64,000 bases of DNA. Origin: Rhizaria sp. SCN 62-66. Lineage: Eukaryota; Rhizaria, unplaced. The translations under genes were made by a program, and so were the position numbers. How positions within the stretch are numbered: position 1 is the first letter of the stretch; every line of letters starts with the position of its first letter. Below the pieces are notes generated by a model that did no database searches, was not told the DNA's origin, and was given only the letters and a program-made list of their open reading frames with translations. This document shows, piece by piece, positions 1 through 10,516 of this stretch. The stretch spans positions 82,383 through 146,382 of the forward strand of contig MEDY01000013.1 in NCBI GenBank assembly GCA_001724265.1. The letters run 5' to 3'.

Positions 1-3000
1 CACATTGCTGTTGCTGTTGCTATTGTTGTTGTTGTGGGGAGTCGTGGCGCGCGGCGTCACAGAGCGGCCTGACTTTGGCGTCGGCTTGCGCCTGTGTGCG
101 CCTGCAACAGCCGCGGCCAGCGCAGCCGCAGCCGCCGCGCCCGCGCCAGTAGCGGAGGCGGCCAGAGCAGCGTCTCGCTCACGGTCGCTTAGCCCGTGTC
201 CGTGACTGAGTCCGTGGCCGTGACCGTGGTAGCCTGAGGCGCCGCTGCTGCTACCGTTGTAGTAACTGCTCGTAAGCGTGCCTGCGTTATTGCCATCGAG
301 ACTAATCCGCACTGCAGCGCCGTACAGGTCACCACCGGCCTCCGCATCAGGTTCGCCAGCAGCGGCACATGCAGCCTCAGCAGCGGCCTCGGCCTCAGCG
401 CCAGCGCCCTCGCTCTCGCCGAACAACCTTGCATTCGCAGCGCCAGTGCCGCCCGGCGCCATCGGCGGCCCGCCCATCATCGGGTGCGTCGCCGGGTTCG
501 TGCTTGTATTCGCTGCATTAGCGTTGGCGCTGTTAGCGAGCGCGGGGACGGGTGTGAGCGGCAGATCAGCCAAGTCAGCGTCGGCGTCCTCTGACGGCGG
601 GCACGGCAGCATGAAAAACACAGCGGGTAGCCGCGACAGCCGCAGTGCGCGCGCGGGCGGAGGAAACGGCAAAGCAACTGCGAGCGCGATGTCTTCTAGC
701 ACTTGGCTCTGCGCCTCTGCAGCAGCCCGCAATGCGCGTGGCAGACTCGCAGATATAGCAGAGCCAGGGAACCTTTCGTTCTCAGCTGCATTCCGACTGT
801 GCGAGATGTCATCTTGCTGCGGTAGTAACGGCGGAGAGCGCTGAGGCAGCGCAGGTGCTGCAAAGACTGCGTATGCGTTTGTGCGTCCAGCAGCGTTGAG
901 AGCAGCTGCCAGTGAAGCTAGTGCAGGCACAGTGCTGACGGTGGGAGTTCCACTGCTCTGCGCAAACGTGAGCGCGGTTGGAACACTGAGGCGCAACGAG
1001 GACAGAACAGAGTGTGGCAGCGTCCATAGGAGCGCGCGCGGGGCCATTGCAACACTGCGACGAAGCGAGCCTGACGTAATTGGCGATGAGGCTTTTGGTG
1101 TTGTTATTGCAGTGCGAGAGGGAGAACGAGAGAGCAGCAAGAAAGGCGCAAAACACGGTAACAACAGCAGCGCGCCAGAGCTACGGTTGCCGTTGCTGTG
1201 TGCGTTCACCAGAGCAGTCGTAACCGGTGACATAAGGGTGCCCGCAAGCGCAACAGAGGTGTTCGGCATGTTCGAGCTGTTTAGTGCCGGTGCAGTCATC
1301 GCAAGAGTGTCAGTCGAGAACAGTGCAACGGCGCGTCCTTGCACTACCACAGTCACTGCGCCCACAGCCACCGCGGTTACCGTTGCTGTCGGAGCTGCGC
1401 TCACGGTTGCGGGTGTCGCCGGGTTCGCAGTTACAGAAGAAGAAGCAGTATGCTCCGTGCGCAAACTGCGCAAGTTGCTGCCATTGCCAGTGGAAGAGCT
1501 CTCGTGCACATGTGGCGTGACGGTCGTGACGGTGAGAGTACGGTGCAGCAGTGCAGCAGCCGCGGCACGCGATAAAGTGCCTAAACTGCCGCAAAGCAGC
1601 GGTGCACGCAACCGACGCGCAACCGCGATTCGCCTAACAGTACTTGGCGTGCTTGCTGACTGAGACTGCGACGGTGAGTTTTGCCGTGGCTGCTGCTGTT
1701 GTGACATCAAGTATGCGCGGTCGCTGTTGACGCCCACACCACTCACCTTGACCCGTTGACACACACTTGGGCTGCGGCTGGAAGTATCACGCGTGTTCGC
1801 AAATGCGATCGAGTCGCTGGCGGCGTGAAACGCAATCGTCCTCGGCCGAGCCTCCATGAGCGCAAGCGCAGCGGCCGACAGGGTAGCGCCACGTCGCCTC
1901 GGCGGCGCGGAGAAGTCAACGTCGACGCCCATAGAGCGCAGGACCGAAAAAAGGGGGAACACGGCAGTCAGCGGTACCGCGAGTGTTGGAGCTGTTGCGA
2001 TGTCCACCGAACTAGACTCAGCACTACTGTGCATAGCGGAGCTCCCCGTGGATGTTGAGTCAGTAACGCGTCTGTTGATGCTATTATTGGTGTTGTTGTT
2101 ATTGTTGACATTCAGTGACGGAGCAGCAGAGAGAGCTGTGGACACAAGAGGGGCGCCGAAAGAGCCCGCGGCAGACGCAGGCACGGATGCTGTCACAGAA
2201 GCAGCCACAATCGCATTGGAAGCACTTGCACTTGCAGTCGCATGGTTCGCGGTGATGTTCGTGCTAGACGTTGTAGTCACATAGCCACAACCGGGGCCCG
2301 ACGTGAACGCAGGTACCGCCGACTGGCCGTGAGCGCCATGAGTGCCCGAGGGCGCTGTGACCGTGGGCAGCAGAAGGTAAGCCGCGTCCGCATCGCCGTT
2401 GATCACACACTCTACAGAGTCGCTCTCGAACAAGGCACGCAGACTGGCTAAGCCACGGCAAGCTTTACCGTCAGCGATCGCACTATCCGTGTTCATTACT
2501 GTGCTCGCGATGTTGTCGTCGTCGTGGTGGTCGCCCCACAAGTCCCACTCGCCGCTGTCCCAGCCGTCGTCCTCGTCAAGCTGTGCCTGATCGCTCGCAT
2601 TCGCAGCATAGACGGCGCTGGCTGCTGACTCAGCAACTTCGCTGCCAGCAGCGCTCAGCAGCAGCCTCGGTGTCGCAACTCCGCCCGCTGCATGCGCGGC
2701 AGGAGCTGCAGCAGCGCTCTGCAGCGGCGTCGGCGCCGGTGTCACAGCCGCCGACGGGGGCGCAGTCCCGGCAGCCACCGCGGAGTTAAACCCGGCGAAA
2801 CCGCTGCTGTTTGTGACCGCGCTGACAGGAACAAGACGGAACTTCTCAGCGCGCAACACAGCGAACGCAGCGGCCCAGAGGGGTTCATTAGCGGGGCTAG
2901 CGGCTGAGGCCCAGGCGCGGCAGACACGAGGCACACTGCGTAGCAGGTCTTCCGGCCTGAGGAAAGACAAAACGCACTGTAGCACGGGGGAATCTGGGTC

Positions 3001-3369
3001 CATAAGCGCACTCGGCGGCTGGGGCTCAGTGATCGCGGGCGCGCTTTTGTTGGCGTTGTTTTTGTGTTTGATGAGGTTGTTGTTCGAGAGGGATTGTGAG
3101 TTCAGAAGTGCGCGTGCACAGGCCAATGCAGTCACTGCTGCTGCTGACGGTGCCGCCAGAGTGACTGCGACCGTGGGCATTGACAGCGCAGTGACTGTGA
3201 GCGCAGTACTCGTGCCCGCGGGCCCAGTACTCGCGGGCACTTGTTCTGCCGCAGTGACCGTGAACTGGCGCTTGGGAAGACCGAGCACGACGGACAACGC
3301 AGCGACTGCCGCCGATGCATCAGAAACCGCAGTCCCCGTCCACGGGGTTGTCGCTGCTGTTGCCGTTGT

Positions 3370-3402
<33 letters not shown>

Positions 3403-4302
3403 GCGCGAGTGCCGCACAAGAGCCCTGAGTTCAGCTGATAACTGTCCCGTCGCTGCGGCAGCAACCCAGTCAACTTGCACCGGAGAACTGACGCTCGCAC
3501 TGTGAGGCTGCTGCTGCTGGTGCTTGGTGTGCTGGCTGTGGCCCACGCGGCCGTGGGTCGTCGAGGCGCGCACAGCCCTATACACGCCATCAGCGCCTGC
3601 TGTCGCGTCATGGCCAGCATCCTCGTCGGAGTCGCCGCCGTCGTTGTCGTCGCCGTCGTGGGCATCACTGCGAGCTCCAGCGGCGACGTCAGCGTCGGCG
3701 TCAAAGTCGCCGTCCGCGGATATGTGCGACTGCGACTGTGAGAACGCGTGGCCGTGGGTACTGGGGAACGCAGGCGGCAACGGGCCGATCATCAGGCCGC
3801 CACTGTGCCCGTGCAAGTTACCGTGAGCACTGTGAGCAGAGTGACTGTGAGTCGACGAGACTAACTGGTTGCGCTTACTCTGAGCAGCAACAGCAGCAGC
3901 AGCTAAATGGCCGTGCACAGCAAAGTGACGAGCGAAACCACTCGGACTCAGCGCAACAGGAGCAGACGCAGAGGCAGGAAAAACTTCAATACCACAACCA
4001 CCAGCAGCAGCAGTCGCATTCAGCTCAGCGCCAGGCTTCACGCTAGTTACTACCGTTGACGTTGATACCTATGGAGGCGGTGAGAAACGGCTTGCTTTGC
4101 CTTCCTCATGCTCTTCATCATCGTCGTCGTCGTCAGCCTTTGCGTCCGCATACTTCACATCCGACTCCGTGTCACCACCAGTAGTGCGCTCACGCTTCCG
4201 GTTAGCGCTCTCGCGTTCACCACGCGCGCGCCCGCGGCGATACTTCGCACCCATCCCCGCAGCGCCAGCAGCTGCATGGCCACCACCACCACCACCACCA
4301 CT

Positions 4303-4345
<43 letters not shown>

Positions 4346-4776
4346 GCAGCAGCAGCGGCAGCGCTAGCAGCAAGAGTAGCAGCAGCAGAAGCAGAGGTGG
4401 TGGCGCGCATAGCAGAGCCAGCACGCGCCGCCACAACGTCGCTGCTGTCGGTGGCGCTACTGTTGGCGGCGCTGACGTTTCCTTCCTACGGCGGGGGCAC
4501 GAGAGCAGAGTCTGGAACGCGCCCCTCCGCAGTTGTCGCCTCAGACCGTGCAAGCGCCTGCGCTGCGACCATGGTCTCCGAGACAAGGGCGAGAAACGCG
4601 GTGTAATCGCTCGCGCCAGCGGCTTGCGCGGAGAGGGATGCAAGCAGGTGCGCATAGGGGGACTACGAGGCCGCGATGGCGTCGGCAGCAGCACTTGCAT
4701 CGTCGTGTATGGTTGATGCTGTTGGTGTTGGCGTTGCGCGCGACCCACGCCGGGAGCGCGGGGCGGCAGGGTCCAT
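1..4776 (-). CDS. F-box protein with low-complexity tails, three in-frame UAG codons, partial at left edge
   Basis: The minus frame is free of TAA and TGA from the ATG at 4776 (MDPAAPRSRRGS) to base 1, 1592 codons, and continues off the window. A TGA lies in frame just upstream of the ATG, so this is the first Met. The only interruptions are TAG codons at 4663-4665, 4486-4488 and 4069-4071. An F-box lies at about residues 593-640 (around 3000-2860): VLQCVLSFLRPEDLLRSV, then PRVCRAWASAAS and a Trp. F-box proteins recruit substrates to SCF (Skp1-cullin) ubiquitin ligases; that role is inferred from the family. The rest is low complexity: poly-Ala/poly-Gly near residue 140, an acidic stretch, a Thr run, His-Ser and His-Gly-His patches (for example at 184-234), and Asn runs. 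No substrate-binding repeat was recognised in the visible part; it may lie beyond the left edge. All plus-strand ORFs over this stretch are shadows. Confidence 0.85.
3364..3402 (-). repeat. Triplet tract coding poly-Thr
   Basis: Thirteen consecutive Thr codons (mostly ACA on the minus strand) inside the F-box gene, seen as (tgt)n on the plus strand. Confidence 0.8.
4069..4071 (-). other. In-frame TAG (sense) codon, F-box gene, site 3
   Basis: TAG at codon 236, context SRFSPPP-TAG-VSTSTVV. After it the frame is open for 1356 codons to the window edge. The first ATG after it is about 90 codons further on, so the downstream ORF has no start of its own nearby. Confidence 0.85.
4279..4365 (-). 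repeat. Triplet tracts coding poly-Ala and poly-Gly
   Basis: On the plus strand this is (acc)n followed by (agc)n with a few ggc units. In the F-box reading frame it encodes about 20 Ala and then Gly/Ser. Near-pure triplet runs like this are prone to length change. Similar tracts on a smaller scale occur in other genes of the window. Confidence 0.85.
4486..4488 (-). other. In-frame TAG (sense) codon, F-box gene, site 2
   Basis: TAG at codon 97, context SALVPPP-TAG-EGNVSAANSS. The DNA just upstream is C-rich, so a 3' splice site was considered, but no matching donor or AT-rich intron is present. Confidence 0.75.
4663..4665 (-). other. In-frame TAG (sense) codon, F-box gene, site 1
   Basis: TAG at codon 38 of the F-box gene, context ADAIAAS-TAG-SPYAHLLASL. 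The same frame stays open on both sides, with no nearby splice donor and no AT-rich stretch that would suggest an intron. Confidence 0.75.
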
Positions 4777-5542
4777 TGCGCACAAAAGGAAGGCTAATGC
4801 GTGCGTGGATGGTGGATGGATGAAGTGTGTTCAGCGTGTGCTGAGGGAATGCGCAAGGGAAGGCAACGAGATGAAGAGAGGAGAGTCGATGGCGTGAGAA
4901 GAGGCACGATTATAAAGGGTTTGGCAGAAGGGTTAACGGGAAATATGTGGTTAGCACGGGACATAAAAATAAGCCACTTGTAGGCGAATCAAAACAGAGT
5001 TTGTTTGTGTTGGGGCTGTAGCTACGGCGGTGGATGGCCGCATTGATGGGCTTGACCCTTCCCTGTGAAGCGGTCACAGAGCGAGTGATATTACCTAGGT
5101 TGATCCGCAGAATCCGTCATTGACAAAATACTCAGCGCGGCACGTTTCCCCTGTGCGGATTCGATATAATCCATTTGTAAAATTGCATAAAAACAGAGTA
5201 TAGCGCGGTATTCGAGTCTTTTCGATCGATTTGTTGTCCGCTTCGATTGGTTGGTCACGAAGAATCTGCCTCGGTTCGCAAAAATTCGCCCTTGCAGTAT
5301 TTTGGTTGAGGTAGTCGACGTCGCTCGAGGTTTCTTTGCTCGACATCACATCATCCGCCAAATGGTGATTTAACTCGTGCCCCACTTAATATGACTTGGA
5401 AATACTCTATTTCTAATTTGGCCGGTAGCGTTGGTGCTGCTATGCCTTTATACATCCCATCTTGAAACCCCAGAGCACGTGATGGCCACTCAAAACGCTT
5501 CCCCCTTCTTGTCTCCCGCTTTGCGCACCCCTCCTTCTGCAG
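4777..5542. other. Divergent intergenic region between the F-box and phosphatase genes
   Basis: This 766-base spacer becomes AT-richer away from the F-box gene and must hold both 5' regions. A minus ORF at 5095-5346 (from an ATG) ends in TAG and would run only six more codons to a TGA if TAG is sense. Its codon use does not match the GC-rich genes and it resembles no family I know, so it is not called as a gene. No RNA gene was recognised. Confidence 0.5.
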
Positions 5543-8181
5543 ATGCGCATTCGCACGGCCCTCGCGTGTTTGTCGCTGCTTGTCGCAGTTGCGCACGCCG
5601 CACCTACGCTGCAGTATGACGCCAACGTCCGCCAGGTCTCGTTCCTGCTGCCCGTGACTCCTTCCCGTGCCGTCACTTTCACGCCTGAGATGACGCTCGC
5701 CGAGGTCCAGGCCGGCCTCCGCCTGCTCGGCGCCTGCGAGTTCGTCGACGCCGCGTCGAACACGCCCTCCAAGCTCTCTGTTGCCACCGAGACTGCGACC
5801 ATCTACGACGTTCTCGCCGCGCACCGCACCGAGGAGCTCTCCCTCGCTGTTCGCTGCACTGGCGCCGCTGCCGACGGCTTCCGCCGCCTCACGGGCGCCG
5901 CCGTCTCCACCACCGCGGCGGGCGCGCCCGCCGTGACGTATCCCGTCACCCGCGGCAACACTGACTGGCGCGATGCGCTGAGTAAGGAGCAGGTTGACTC
6001 TGTGCAGCCGCTGATCGCGCGTTTCTACGAGTACGTGCGCGGCGCTCTCCCCGAAGGCAGCATTCCTGCCCGTGAGTACCCGTTCGACCTGATCGACTAC
6101 CTCCACAACACGCTCGACGCGTCGTGGAACTGGCTCATCACGTTTCTCGTCTCTCACTGGGGGGACCTGCACCCTTTCAACACGTACACTGGCAAGGATG
6201 CGGACACGGGCCTGTGGGACCTCACCACTGGCACCCAGATGACCCAGGTATGTTCCCTGCCATATTTCACGTATCAGAACAAAGATGACATATCATAAGC
6301 TTATTTTTGTATGTAACAATTCATACTCAAATTTTACTATCTAACGCTATCAATTGTCGAACTTCCTTTATCTTATACCTTCTCTGTCATTTATGCTATT
6401 TTGCGATCCAATAACAGGAGGCCTCTGCGAACCTCGCTGCCGCTGGCGCCGAGTGCTGGCAGCGCCACTCCGCCAACGGCGCCACACCCTCCCCGCGCGC
6501 CCTCGCCCAGTGCGGTGCTCAGCTCACCGGCGTCGCCGAGTCCAACGCCGCTGTCCGCCTTGCGCTCACCGCTGACTGGGGTTCCGGCACTGATGAGGCG
6601 CAACTCGTCAGCAATATGATGATTAATGCGACCAAGCCGCACTATACGGTGCATATCGGCGACATTTACTACGTCGGCGAGGTTAAGGAGGTCCGCAGCA
6701 ACGTGCTTGGCGAGGTTCCGTCCAAGAATGTGCGCAACGGCGTGAATTTCCACGCCGGCTCCCGCGGCATGTTCGCCTTCCAGGTCCGTTAAAAACTGAA
6801 AACAACGCTTAAAAGAACAAATCCGCTGAATCGATTCATGATATGTAACTGTTTTCATCTTTTTATCTGGTATTTTATGTCTCTAATTCACTTCAAATTA
6901 TCATCAAGATCCCTCAACTGCTCTTGATAGCTCATCGTCATTTTGCTTTCATGTCGACGTATGTTTTTTTAGGGCAACCACGAGATGTACTCGCGCGGTT
7001 TCGGCTACTACGACCACCAGCTGCCCCGCTGCGGCGTCAAGGACCCCGCCTCTGGCAAGGCCCTCGGTCAGAAGGGCAGTTACGGCTCTCTCGACACGCC
7101 GTTTTGGCGCATTATCGGTCTCGACACTGGTTACAACACGTACAACCCCAAGGGCGTCCACTCGCCGGATAACAAGCAGCCCGAGGCCGTTGTCGCTTGG
7201 CTCAAGGACATCGTCCGTCTGACTGATCCCGCCGACCGCCGTGGTATCATCATCCTCACGCACCACCAGTACCGGTCCGCGTTCGAGGCCCAGTACCTCA
7301 GCACGCCCAAGCAGCTTGCGCAGCTTCTCGGTGGTCGTACCGTCATCTGGCTCTGGGGCCACGAGCATCACCTTGCGTGGTACGATCTCGGTAACTCGGG
7401 TGGCGTTGATGTGACGTGCTATGGCCGCTGCATCGGTGTCGGCGGCTTCCCCATTGATATCGTCAAGCTTCCCAAGGACGCGCGCGCTGGTGGCATCATT
7501 GCGCAGGTACGGCATCATATCTAGCGCTACAACAATATGAACCAGTTGCCTTTTGAAATTGTATATGATTCATCCTAGGCTTATTTTATGCTTATCTTTC
7601 TTTGTTTAAACTTGTTGTTTTTTGTTTTCTGCTCCACGCAGGACACTCGTGAGTACGAGGTTCTTGCTGGCTCCCTTGGCACTGTGCCGATTGGCTTTAA
7701 CGGCTGGAACACCATCGAGCTCGTCGGCAACAGCGCCCGCGTCGATTACTACACCCTCGCAACCAACGGCGACTACCTCAGCCGCACTAACTTTACCAAG
7801 GTCGTCACGGAGAACTTCATTGTCAACAAGGAGGGCTCCGTCGAGCTGACTGAGTTCACCGTGCTTGACAAGGGCATCACGGTCTACGATCATGTGGAGC
7901 GCCCCCAGCAGCAGCTGCGCACTCGCATGGCCACCAAGGCCCACGGCCACACGCTGCCACAGACGCTCGCCGCGCGCACCGCCGCTGGGATTGAGACAGA
8001 CGTCGGTAACGGCTTCCAGAGCGAGGACCTGCGTGCTGCTGGGGTCCAGGACGTCTTCGCAGCTGATGATTCGACGCATTCGACGAAGAAGATGAAGACG
8101 CAGCAGGATGTGATTGACAAGGCGTACGCCGAGTACAAGCGTCTCCACCCGGAGTATGTTGAGCCTCAACTCCCCATCTAA
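5543..8181 (+). CDS. Secreted purple acid phosphatase-family metallophosphoesterase, 4 exons
   Basis: Exons 5543-6247, 6418-6783, 6973-7506 and 7642-8181 join in phase 0 to give 714 residues ending in TAA. The introns (170, 189, 135 nt) are AT-rich and begin GTATGT, GTCCGT and GTACGG. The N-terminus is a signal peptide (MRIRTALACLSLLVAVAHA). The full purple acid phosphatase signature is present in order: DWG near residue 288, GDIYY near 317, GNHE at 358-361, ILTHH near 452-455 and GHEHH near 486-490. These residues bind the two-metal centre that hydrolyses phosphate monoesters at acid pH. The protein should act in the lysosome, vacuole or outside the cell. The roughly 230-residue N-terminal part before the catalytic domain is not recognised. 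The exact substrate cannot be told; distant metallophosphoesterase relatives are the alternative. Confidence 0.9.
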
Positions 8182-8319
8182 GGACCTCGTGGTCTCAGTC
8201 CCCGCCGAGCTGAATTGCGTTTCAACTCGGTACATGTATCTAAATATCCCGAGCGACCTCCACTTGCACTTAAACACGTACTGTACATAATCACGTGTAA
8301 GTGTACGCCGCGCGCGTTT

Positions 8320-9024
8320 ATGGTACTTTGCTGTCAAGCTATTGCTAGCTACTCACCGGTAAGCCTTAAACTCTTCAAGTTTAGAGTGTGCAGTACAATA
8401 TGCGTGTTGCTGTGCTTTGCGTCTCCTTTCATGTTTCTATTCTGTTCCGCCCCTTCCACCCTGTTTGTTCAATCATTTCCTCTTTCTTTATTATCATTTG
8501 ACCACAAGAGTCTCTCCATGTTCCAACGACGCGTCTATGTCCACAATCGCCCCCATCATCGTAATTCAGCAATAATAGTCGTAGTCACGATTAGTACGCC
8601 CGCTATGCAACAGCTGTCGATTCAATTACCATATTATGATAAACTTGTCGTCCCCGGCCTCATTGCACTTAAAAAACAACTAGCCAACTGTGGCATCGCT
8701 GCTATGCACAATTCCAATACACTTTTACTTTTCGACACATCCTTCTCCCAAACACTCCACTCGATTACATTCGAAGACTCGTCTGTCCGCGCCCGTGTCT
8801 TAAACGACATTCACCACGAGAGCATCTCCTCGCACATCTGTGGCTATGCAGTTCCGAGGCTAAACGACGATTATTGGTTTATCATGAATAAAACAGTGAT
8901 CAAGTGTATTATTACTTGTTAGATATCGCATACATATGTATGTTATAGTCGTGGTAATAACTATTGGTTTAAGTTTTCTTCGTTTGTGGTTGCTCTTAGC
9001 GTGATGGGATGTTGCTGCTTCTGA
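8320..9024 (+). CDS. Doubtful ORF, hypothetical protein
   Basis: A frame opens upstream (from about 8215), with ATG at 8320, and runs to a TAG at 8920-8922. With TAG read as sense it continues to TGA at 9022. It includes a hydrophobic stretch (CVLLCFASPFMFLFC) and a more ordinary section (LPYYDKLVVPGLIALKKQ). Codon use is much less GC-rich than in the solid genes, and the ORF lies directly downstream of the phosphatase stop, where a 3' UTR is expected. No family was recognised. It may be chance; with only two stop codons, long spurious ORFs are more common. Confidence 0.2.
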
Positions 9025-10516
9025 TCTCCTGTTGCGTTTCATGACATGCAACGCAAATAAAACAGAAGTGAGCCAGCAGTTAAAGGGGAACGACAAGGAA
9101 AACATGAGCGACATTTGATTGCAGTGCGGCTGCAACACACAAAATAACACAACGCCAAAAACCCTATCAGTGCCTGGAACGTGGGTTTGCGCTGATTGGA
9201 TGTTGGACTCGTAGAATCACGTGTAGGACGTGTCGTTTCACTGCGAATAAAGGGCCAAGTGTCGGTCGTGCTTCGGACGTATGTGTCAAGACTAGAATCA
9301 GTTCGTTCGTTGTGGGGAAGTGTGGCTAGACACAGTTTAAACGTGTTGATGTGATTGCCAGAATCTTAAAAATAACATACAGAAGCACGGTGACTATTCG
9401 GCATATAAACAAAAACTAAACAAAACGGGACAGATAAGAAAGGCTTGCAGAATAACCGATAAACAAAAATGGCACGATGTGTAAACCTTGCTAACACTGA
9501 TTTACGTAAGCGAGCCGGCGACAAGCGGGCGCAGCCAAAACGTTCGCAATGTTGACTAAGACATCATGATGAGTGTTATGTACCATGTACAAACTGCTGC
9601 GCAGTAGAGCTGCCAGTGTGCCAATAAGGCCAAATAGCTGACATAAGGTTCCGTGTACGCGTTATGTTGTAAAGTTTTGTCGTTATGCGTGAAACGAAGA
9701 AAACAAATGAAGGTGATCTTGTTGGCGTGGGGTAGGATGCAAGAACTTATAGCGTGTTGTTACAAAGGAAATAAATGAACTCTACGCGGCGCGTCTCCAA
9801 ACGCAAGAGACACAGTCAGTGTGCATTTGCAACTGGGTGATACCGTGTAAAAGCAATGCCGACAAAGTTGGTAGGCGGTCAGGATAAAAAAAGATATGGC
9901 GGCCAAAAAGTGTCGCCACAGACTGTCAAAACAAACTAAAAAAAATATACATGTACTCGGGGAAAACGTATAAAAAACAAAGCGATTGAGGAAGGGAGAG
10001 GGATGCCATTGGAAGTCGGAGGCTGAGATGATGTCACTTGTTTTAACGAGACCGAACATAGAAGAACGTAATCTAAGGTGCGCGAACAAACAAACGAAAA
10101 CAAAAACAAACAAGAACAAAAAACAACAACATGCACTGGGGTTGCAATTTCCACACCAGGAGCACATAAACTACGCAAAATACAGAGCACAACAAACTGC
10201 TAGGACTGTGCACGGGGAGCATAAACTGAGAATACGAACTAATGTTACGAAAATAGACTGAGTGGAGGTGTCTGCGAAAAGAGACAGCGTCTCCACGAGC
10301 CACGCAGTTCAGAGATAAAAGCACAGAAATAAACACAATTTAAAAAAATGGAGCTAGAATAATGACTTGCTGTACAAAAGAAGAAAATGGACATAGAATA
10401 TGTAAAACGAGAATCGAGAGGATCGAATTAATACGGGGGAGCCTAACGTAGAGCGAGCATGTGTTCACGAGCACAAACAAGTTTTACAACAGACTTGTCA
10501 CGTCAGCTTCGTTGGT
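9025..10516. other. AT-rich intergenic region, no gene recognised
   Basis: AT-rich spacer between the convergent phosphatase and TIG-protein genes. Minus-strand ORFs around 9760-10336 are runs of Phe and Cys codons from A-rich plus-strand DNA and are not convincing. No tRNA, rRNA or mobile element was seen. The part next to 10517 presumably includes the 3' UTR of the TIG gene. Confidence 0.5.

Noticed and set aside
4069-4488. Introns as an explanation for the TAGs in the F-box gene (C-rich tract followed by TAG resembles a 3' splice site)
   Set aside because: True introns here are AT-rich with a GTACGT-like donor. These spans are GC-rich, keep frame and codon bias on both sides, and show no suitable donor. 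The other six TAGs have no such tract.
5-4897. Plus-strand ORFs of 60-260 codons over the first 4.9 kb
   Set aside because: They are Ala/Arg/Ser-rich shadows of the minus-strand F-box frame, which is open throughout apart from three TAGs and contains a recognisable domain.
9760-10336. Minus-strand ORFs rich in Phe, Cys and Leu
   Set aside because: They arise from A-rich plus-strand spacer, overlap each other in different frames and lack GC-rich third positions.
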